64,000 nucleotides of DNA from Pseudomonas fluorescens (GTDB taxonomy: Bacteria; Pseudomonadota; Gammaproteobacteria; Pseudomonadales; Pseudomonadaceae), in NCBI RefSeq assembly GCF_902497745.1, contig NZ_CABVHJ010000012.1:1-64000 (forward strand), in the 5' to 3' direction. The notes under the pieces were generated by a model, which had not been told where the DNA came from, searched no databases, and was given only the letters and a program-made list of their open reading frames with translations. Below are positions 59,851 to 64,000 of the stretch, piece after piece (positions within the stretch are counted from its first letter, which is position 1; every line of letters starts with the position of its first letter). Made by a program: the position numbers and the translations under genes.

Positions 59851-60573
59851 ATGACTGTTTTCTCAAGGTCCGTCTTGCCGGTGCTGCTGCTAGGCAGCTT
59901 GCTCACCGGTTGCGCCACCCACAGCGATGGCACTGCACCCCTCAATCAACGTACGTGGCCGATCTGCAGCCTTATTGGCGGGCTGGTCGGTGGTGGCCTT
60001 GGCGCCCTCGAAAGTGGCGGCTGGGCCGGTGGCGGCGCAGCGCTGGGGATCCTTACCGGCGGACTGATCTGTTATGCCCAGGACGGCGATGAAGACGGCG
60101 ACGGCGTGTTCGACCGCCGTGACCGTTGCCCCGATACCCCGGAAAACACCCCGGTCGATCACCGTGGTTGCCCGCTGCCGCAGTACCCGGTCACGGAAAA
60201 AGTGCCGGAGCCTGTACCGCAAACTGAGGTCATCACCCTCAGCGATGCCGGCAACGTGCTGTTCGATTTCGACAAGTCCGACCTGACCCCGGCGGCCAAA
60301 GCCCAGCTCGATACGCTGATGGACAAGCTGCGCAATGCCGATGTGGTGAGCATCAAGGTCATCGGCCACACCGACAGCAAAGGTTCGGATGCGTATAACC
60401 AGGCGTTGTCGGAACGTCGGGCGAGCAGTGTCGCGGCGTATTTGCTGAGTCAGGGGCTGGCGCCGAACAAGCTCACCAGCGAAGGGCGCGGAGAAAGTGA
60501 ACCGGTGGCCGATAACGCAACCGATGAAGGGCGCGCGCAGAATCGTCGCGTGGAGTTGCATATCAATCGCTAG
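59851..60573 (+). CDS. OmpA-family lipoprotein 2
   Basis: 240-residue paralogue of the preceding gene with the same layout: lipobox LTGC21, Gly-zipper segment (IGGLVGGGLGALESGGWAGGGAAL), Ca-binding repeat (DGDEDGDGVFDRRDRCPDTP) and OmpA domain (FDKSDLTPAAKAQLD, IGHTDSKGSDAYNQALSERRAS, QNRRVELHINR). The pair probably arose by duplication; the linker between repeat and OmpA domain differs. Upstream gap of 91 bases may hold its own promoter. Confidence 0.9.
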   Translation: MTVFSRSVLPVLLLGSLLTGCATHSDGTAPLNQRTWPICSLIGGLVGGGLGALESGGWAGGGAALGILTGGLICYAQDGDEDGDGVFDRRDRCPDTPENTPVDHRGCPLPQYPVTEKVPEPVPQTEVITLSDAGNVLFDFDKSDLTPAAKAQLDTLMDKLRNADVVSIKVIGHTDSKGSDAYNQALSERRASSVAAYLLSQGLAPNKLTSEGRGESEPVADNATDEGRAQNRRVELHINR

Positions 60574-60736
60574 GACGCCTCTGTAGGGCGCAGGCTAGAG
60601 CTGCCGGACGATTTTCAAAGTCGTTCCGGCAGCCATTTGGCGGCGCAGCGAAGTTTTTTCATTTGTGCCTCTGGCTTATCCCCCGCAGAAGCCGTTACTG
60701 TGCGCCCAAAGAATAATTCGCAACACGGGGGAGCGT

Positions 60737-61018
60737 ATGAAAGTGTTCTGGGGGCTGGGGCGGTTGTTGACCCTGCTGTTCTGCTGCGTGGTGCTGGCCA
60801 ATCAGTTGGTGCCGTTCGTACATCCGCTGCATCTGCTGGTCAATCTGGCTGGCGGCCTGCTGTTGCTGATTCATCTACTCGAAGTGCTGCTGTGCAATCG
60901 CAGCCTCAAAGGCCGTCCGCACCCTTGGCGTGACCGTGGCCGCATCCTGCTGTTCGGCGTATTCCACTTGCAATCCATCCCGGCCCCGGCCGCTCCGGAG
61001 GCTTCTTCCCATGCGTAA
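60737..61018 (+). CDS. DUF1145 membrane protein (YhhL-like)
   Basis: 93-residue protein with two membrane segments (LGRLLTLLFCCVVLANQLVP and HLLVNLAGGLLLLIHLLEVLLC), then a basic loop (NRSLKGRPHPWRDRGR) and a third hydrophobic part (ILLFGVFHLQSI), the layout of the DUF1145 family. Function unknown. ATG at 60737 after GGGGGAG. Its end overlaps the start of the collagen-like gene by 8 bases, so they are cotranscribed. Confidence 0.85.
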   Translation: MKVFWGLGRLLTLLFCCVVLANQLVPFVHPLHLLVNLAGGLLLLIHLLEVLLCNRSLKGRPHPWRDRGRILLFGVFHLQSIPAPAAPEASSHA

Positions 61019-61769
61019 ACTTTGCCTGCTCGCTGCATTCATCAGCCCTTTGGCCTGTGCCCAGGTGGTCAGCGTTGAAACCAATTCGCTAATGCGTTTG
61101 CCCAACACGGCCAGCACGTTGCAGCTGGAAAAACTGGAAGTAGCCGATTACGGCACGTTGCTGATTCCTGCCAACGTGACCGAACTGACCGTGGGCGAGT
61201 TGCGTCTTGGCCATGAAGCCCGTATCGCGATCGTTCCGAGCGAAAACGCTTTGGAGATGAAGGTCGTTCGTGCAGAGCTGAGCGATGGCAGCCGGATTAC
61301 TGCTCGGGGTGCACCGGGTACTTATGAAAAAGCCGCCCGTGCCGGGCGCAATCTGAATCTGCAATTCAAGGCCTTGAACGCGCCGCAACTGTTGGTCGAT
61401 GCCCGTGGCGGCACCGGTGCCCCGGGGTTTGTCGGCCTCGATGGCGGTAATGGCGAAGACCCGGGCTGCACTTATGGCTCGGCCGGGCACGGTTTTGATG
61501 GCAGTAACGGCAGTGACGGCCAACCGGGCGCACCGGGTGCGCTGGTGCGCCTTGAAGTGCCACGCGAGTTTCCGGCCGAGCTGATCAAGGTCAATGTCGC
61601 GGGCGGTGCCGGTGGCCCGGCGGGTGTTGGCGGCAGGGCAGGGAAGGGCGGCAAGTCCAAGGGCTGCCTGGTGTACCGCGCTGATGGCGGCAAGAACGGC
61701 AAGGCCGGGGCGGATGGACAGCCTGGGCCAGTGGGGGCAGCGGGGGCTGTGACTGTGCAGCGCCTGTAA
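61011..61769 (+). CDS. Exported protein with collagen-like Gly-rich region
   Basis: 252-residue secreted protein. Signal peptide about 1-18 (KLCLLAAFISPLACA). Residues 20-125 are strand-rich with repeated Leu (SLMRLPNTASTLQLEKLEV, TLLIPANVTELTVGELRLG), resembling a short repeat beta-solenoid. Residues 130-250 are Gly-rich with G-x-y triplets (GTGAPGFVGLDGGNG, GSDGQPGAPGA, GKAGADGQPGPVGAAG) and two Cys. It may be a surface or matrix protein. The family is not known to me; similar genes follow the DUF1145 gene in other pseudomonads as far as I recall. Confidence 0.75.
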   Translation: MRKLCLLAAFISPLACAQVVSVETNSLMRLPNTASTLQLEKLEVADYGTLLIPANVTELTVGELRLGHEARIAIVPSENALEMKVVRAELSDGSRITARGAPGTYEKAARAGRNLNLQFKALNAPQLLVDARGGTGAPGFVGLDGGNGEDPGCTYGSAGHGFDGSNGSDGQPGAPGALVRLEVPREFPAELIKVNVAGGAGGPAGVGGRAGKGGKSKGCLVYRADGGKNGKAGADGQPGPVGAAGAVTVQRL

Positions 61770-61775
61770 AGGCAG

Positions 61776-61957
61776 ACCCTCACCCCAGCCCTCTCCCAAA
61801 GGGAGAGGGGGCCGACCGAGATGTCTGGCGTTATACATCGACCTGAAACTCCGAGTCGATTATGGATTCAAAACCGCTCTTTCAAGTCGGCGTATCCCAC
61901 AAATATCCCACATTCAGTCCCCTCTCCCTCCGGGAGAGGGCTAGGGTGAGGGGCTTT
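61776..61957. repeat. Composite intergenic repeat, single unit
   Basis: Left hairpin CCCTCACCCCAGCCCTCTCC, middle CGAGTCGATTATGGATTC and GGCGTAT, right hairpin CCTCTCCCTCCGGGAGAGG with TAGGGTGAGGGG. Same family as 52585-52910; lies between the convergent collagen-like and CopD-like genes. Confidence 0.87.
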
Positions 61958-61974
61958 TGATCTTTACCCCATCT

Positions 61975-62439
61975 TCAGATCATCGGCCTTGCCGCCGCAA
62001 TCGCCACCAGCACCAGCCCGACAATCAGATTAAGCCCCACCACCCGGCGAATCCGCCCCAACACCGCCGCACCCGCCGGCCAGTCCTTCGCTTCCACCGC
62101 TTTACGCAGCTCAGGCAGCATCAACCCCTGAATGCGGATAAACAGCGCCGTCATCACCACATACAGCCCCATCATCACCTGCACATATTTCGGCGCGGTA
62201 TCAAAGCCGACCTGCTGCAAATGCAACATTCCCACGCCGCTGATCGGCAACAGGATCACCGCAACCCAGACCCAACGGAAAAAACCTTGAAACACTTCCA
62301 CCCACAAGGTCAGTCGGGCTGGGCCGTCGAGGGCCTTCACAGCCGCCGGGCGCAGGACCATCCAGGCGAAAAACATGCCGCCGACCCAGACCAGGGCGGA
62401 CAAGACATGCAGCGGGTAGACGAGGCTAAAAAGTGTCAT
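61975..62439 (-). CDS. CopD-like four-helix membrane protein
   Basis: 154-residue integral membrane protein with four hydrophobic segments, beginning LFSLVYPLHVLSALVWVGGMFFAWMVLRP. The His and Trp in LHVLSALVWVGG are the CopD-family pattern, a heme- or copper-related site in relatives. Then FFRWVWVAVILLPISGVGML, YVQVMMGLYVVMTALFI and LNLIVGLVLVAIAA. Function unknown. The ATG at 62439 is the conserved start. Divergent from dinG. Confidence 0.82.
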   Translation of the reverse strand: MTLFSLVYPLHVLSALVWVGGMFFAWMVLRPAAVKALDGPARLTLWVEVFQGFFRWVWVAVILLPISGVGMLHLQQVGFDTAPKYVQVMMGLYVVMTALFIRIQGLMLPELRKAVEAKDWPAGAAVLGRIRRVVGLNLIVGLVLVAIAAARPMI

Positions 62440-62498
62440 TGGGTTACTCCGTTCTGCGCAGGATCGATTCGCGGGGTATGATAGCCGCCGATCCAAAC

Positions 62499-62518
62499 CA
62501 CTGAAAATTTATCCAGCG
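62499..62518. promoter_or_regulatory. Candidate LexA box before dinG
   Basis: CTG at 62501, ten mostly A/T bases and CAG at 62514, 22 bases before the dinG start. The half-sites fit CTG-N10-CAG but the centre matches the consensus less well than the recA and dinB sites. dinG is LexA-controlled in E. coli. Confidence 0.5.
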
Positions 62519-62539
62519 TTTTTTTGCGCCCGACACTCA

Positions 62540-64000
62540 ATGATCAGCACTGAACTCAAAACCACGATCCAGGGCGCCTATTCGCGTTTTCTAGAGGCCA
62601 AGAGCCTAAAACCGCGTTATGGCCAGCGCCTGATGATTGCTGAAATCGCCAAAGTCCTCGGGGATATCGACACCGACGACGAAGGCCGGCGCAGTGGCGA
62701 CCCCGCGATTGTTGCGGTGGAAGCCGGCACCGGTACTGGCAAGACAGTTGCCTACAGCCTGGCCGCGATCCCGACCGCGAAACTGGCCGGCAAACGCTTG
62801 GTCATCGCCACCGCGACCGTGGCCCTGCAAGAGCAAATCGTCTACAAGGATTTGCCCGACCTGATGCGCAACAGTGGGCTGAACTTCAGCTTCGCCCTGG
62901 CCAAGGGTCGTGGTCGCTACATGTGCCTGTCCAAACTCGACATGCTCTTGCAGGAAGGCCACGCGCAAACCGCCACCGCCCAGCTGTTCGAAGAAGAAGG
63001 CTTCAAGATCGAGGTCGACGAGGCCAGTCAGAAGCTCTTCACTAGCATGATCGAAAAGCTTGCGGGCAATAAGTGGGACGGCGACCGTGACAGTTGGCCG
63101 AATGCGCTGGAAGACGCCGACTGGGCGCGCCTGACCACCGATCACAGCCAGTGCACCAATCGTCATTGCCCGAACTTCGGCCAGTGCGCCTTCTACAAGG
63201 CCCGCGAAGGCATGGGCAAGGTTGACGTCATCGTCACCAACCACGACATGGTCCTGGCTGACCTGGCGCTGGGCGGCGGTGCGGTACTGCCGGATCCGCG
63301 CGACACCATCTACGTGTTCGACGAAGGGCACCACCTGCCGGACAAGGCCATCGGCCATTTCGCTCACTACACACGCCTGCGTTCCACTGCCGACTGGCTG
63401 GAAACCACTGCAAAAAACCTCACCAAACTGCTGGCCCAACATCCGCTACCGGGCGACCTCGGCAAATTGATCGAGCAGGTGCCGGAGCTGGCGCGCGAGA
63501 TCAAGGCCCAGCAGCAGTTCATGTTCAGCGCCTGCGAGCAGGTCGCCGATTTCAAACCCGGCGAAGACGTCGAGGGCCGTGAGCGGCCGCGTCATCGCTT
63601 CGTCGCCGGGGTGATTCCCGAGCACATGCGCGAAATGGGCATTGAGCTGAAAAAAGGCTTTGCCCGTCTCAACGATCTGTTCACGCGCCTGACCGACCTG
63701 CTCAAGGAAGGCATGGACGGCGAGGTCAACATCGGCATCGCCAGCAATCAGGCCGAAGAGTGGTATCCGCTGTTTGGCAGCCTGTTGTCCCGTGCCTCGG
63801 GCAACTGGGAACTGTGGACAGCGTTCACCGCCGAAGACCCGGAAGACAGCCCGCCGATGGCGCGTTGGCTGACCCTGGCCGAAAGCGGTTCGCTGTTCGA
63901 CATCGAGGTCAATGCCAGCCCGATTCTGGCGGCGGAAACCTTGCGTCGCAGCCTGTGGAACGTTGCCTATGGTTGCCTGGTAACCTCGGCGACCCTGACT
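62540..64000 (+). CDS. dinG: ATP-dependent DNA helicase DinG, 5' part (runs off the window)
   Basis: 487 codons visible from the ATG at 62540; the gene continues past 64000. Superfamily-2, XPD-like 5'-3' helicase with a 4Fe-4S cluster. Walker A VEAGTGTGKTVAYSL near residue 65, the first cluster Cys in GRGRYMC (near 128) and further Cys in HSQCTNRHCPNFGQCAFY near 200, VTNHDMVLADLAL, DEGHHL (DEAH-like box) near 255, and SATLT at the very edge. It resolves R-loops and structured DNA during replication. Candidate LexA box upstream. Confidence 0.94.
   Translation, partial: MISTELKTTIQGAYSRFLEAKSLKPRYGQRLMIAEIAKVLGDIDTDDEGRRSGDPAIVAVEAGTGTGKTVAYSLAAIPTAKLAGKRLVIATATVALQEQIVYKDLPDLMRNSGLNFSFALAKGRGRYMCLSKLDMLLQEGHAQTATAQLFEEEGFKIEVDEASQKLFTSMIEKLAGNKWDGDRDSWPNALEDADWARLTTDHSQCTNRHCPNFGQCAFYKAREGMGKVDVIVTNHDMVLADLALGGGAVLPDPRDTIYVFDEGHHLPDKAIGHFAHYTRLRSTADWLETTAKNLTKLLAQHPLPGDLGKLIEQVPELAREIKAQQQFMFSACEQVADFKPGEDVEGRERPRHRFVAGVIPEHMREMGIELKKGFARLNDLFTRLTDLLKEGMDGEVNIGIASNQAEEWYPLFGSLLSRASGNWELWTAFTAEDPEDSPPMARWLTLAESGSLFDIEVNASPILAAETLRRSLWNVAYGCLVTSATLT

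Overview
The window is a chromosomal segment of a Pseudomonas of the P. fluorescens lineage. The evidence is gene content and order (cinA-recA-recX; erdR-dgkA-finR-fpr; acvB-mprF; proS; aot arginine transport; quiP; an ompA pair; dinG), near-identity of several products to recalled P. aeruginosa proteins (Fpr, RhlG, QuiP, AmpG, cold-shock protein), high GC, and seven intergenic palindromic repeat doublets built on the GGGAGCGAG core typical of fluorescent pseudomonads. Most genes are ordinary core genes; the accessory part is the left 10.9 kb.

Region 1 (1-10862) is the distal end of a Mu/SfV-like contractile tail cluster lying directly before cinA-recA. In fluorescent pseudomonads the mutS-cinA interval is a known home of R-type tailocins (phage-tail bacteriocins). 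It holds baseplate genes (gp45 end, gp46, gp47, gp48), then FIVE consecutive tail-fibre genes that share an almost gap-free N-terminal module of about 69 residues but have unrelated C-terminal halves. Each is followed by its own small tail-fibre assembly gene. A GH19 endolysin and a nested Rz/Rz1 spanin pair end the cluster. No capsid, terminase or integrase is present, but the window is cut upstream. The fibre array is the most unusual feature of the window. A terminator stands after the first fibre pair, and a second perfect terminator-like hairpin lies inside the first codons of the endolysin.

Region 2 (10930-25000) carries pncC/cinA, SOS-controlled recA, recX, a LOG-family protein, tapT, erdR, dgkA, divergent finR/fpr, trmO, rhlG, a DUF1456 gene, an RsuA-type pseudouridine synthase with an altered active-site motif, a GNAT enzyme and rimO. 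Region 3 (25200-41900) has kup, a DUF6124 gene behind a long conserved-looking leader, acvB-mprF (aminoacyl-phosphatidylglycerol turnover), two copies of an initiator-tRNA unit, dinB with a LexA box, proS, ampG, an alkyltransferase-like gene, a DUF481 porin-like gene, a cold-shock gene and dcd.

Region 4 (41944-52507) contains the four genes of a ligase-associated DNA repair set (MBL exonuclease, ATP-dependent ligase, Lhr-type helicase, PdeM phosphoesterase). The aotJQMOP arginine/ornithine transport operon sits between the ligase and the helicase. Region 5 (52900-64000) has quiP, a glutathione transferase, an isochorismatase-family protein with Ser in place of the catalytic Cys, two SEC-C proteins, a LEA-type lipoprotein, two OmpA-family lipoproteins, a DUF1145/collagen-like pair, a CopD-like membrane protein and the start of dinG. 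Candidate LexA boxes stand before recA, dinB and dinG, so the window is rich in SOS and repair functions next to a probably SOS-linked tailocin. Functions were assigned from motifs and memory of families; no database search was run.
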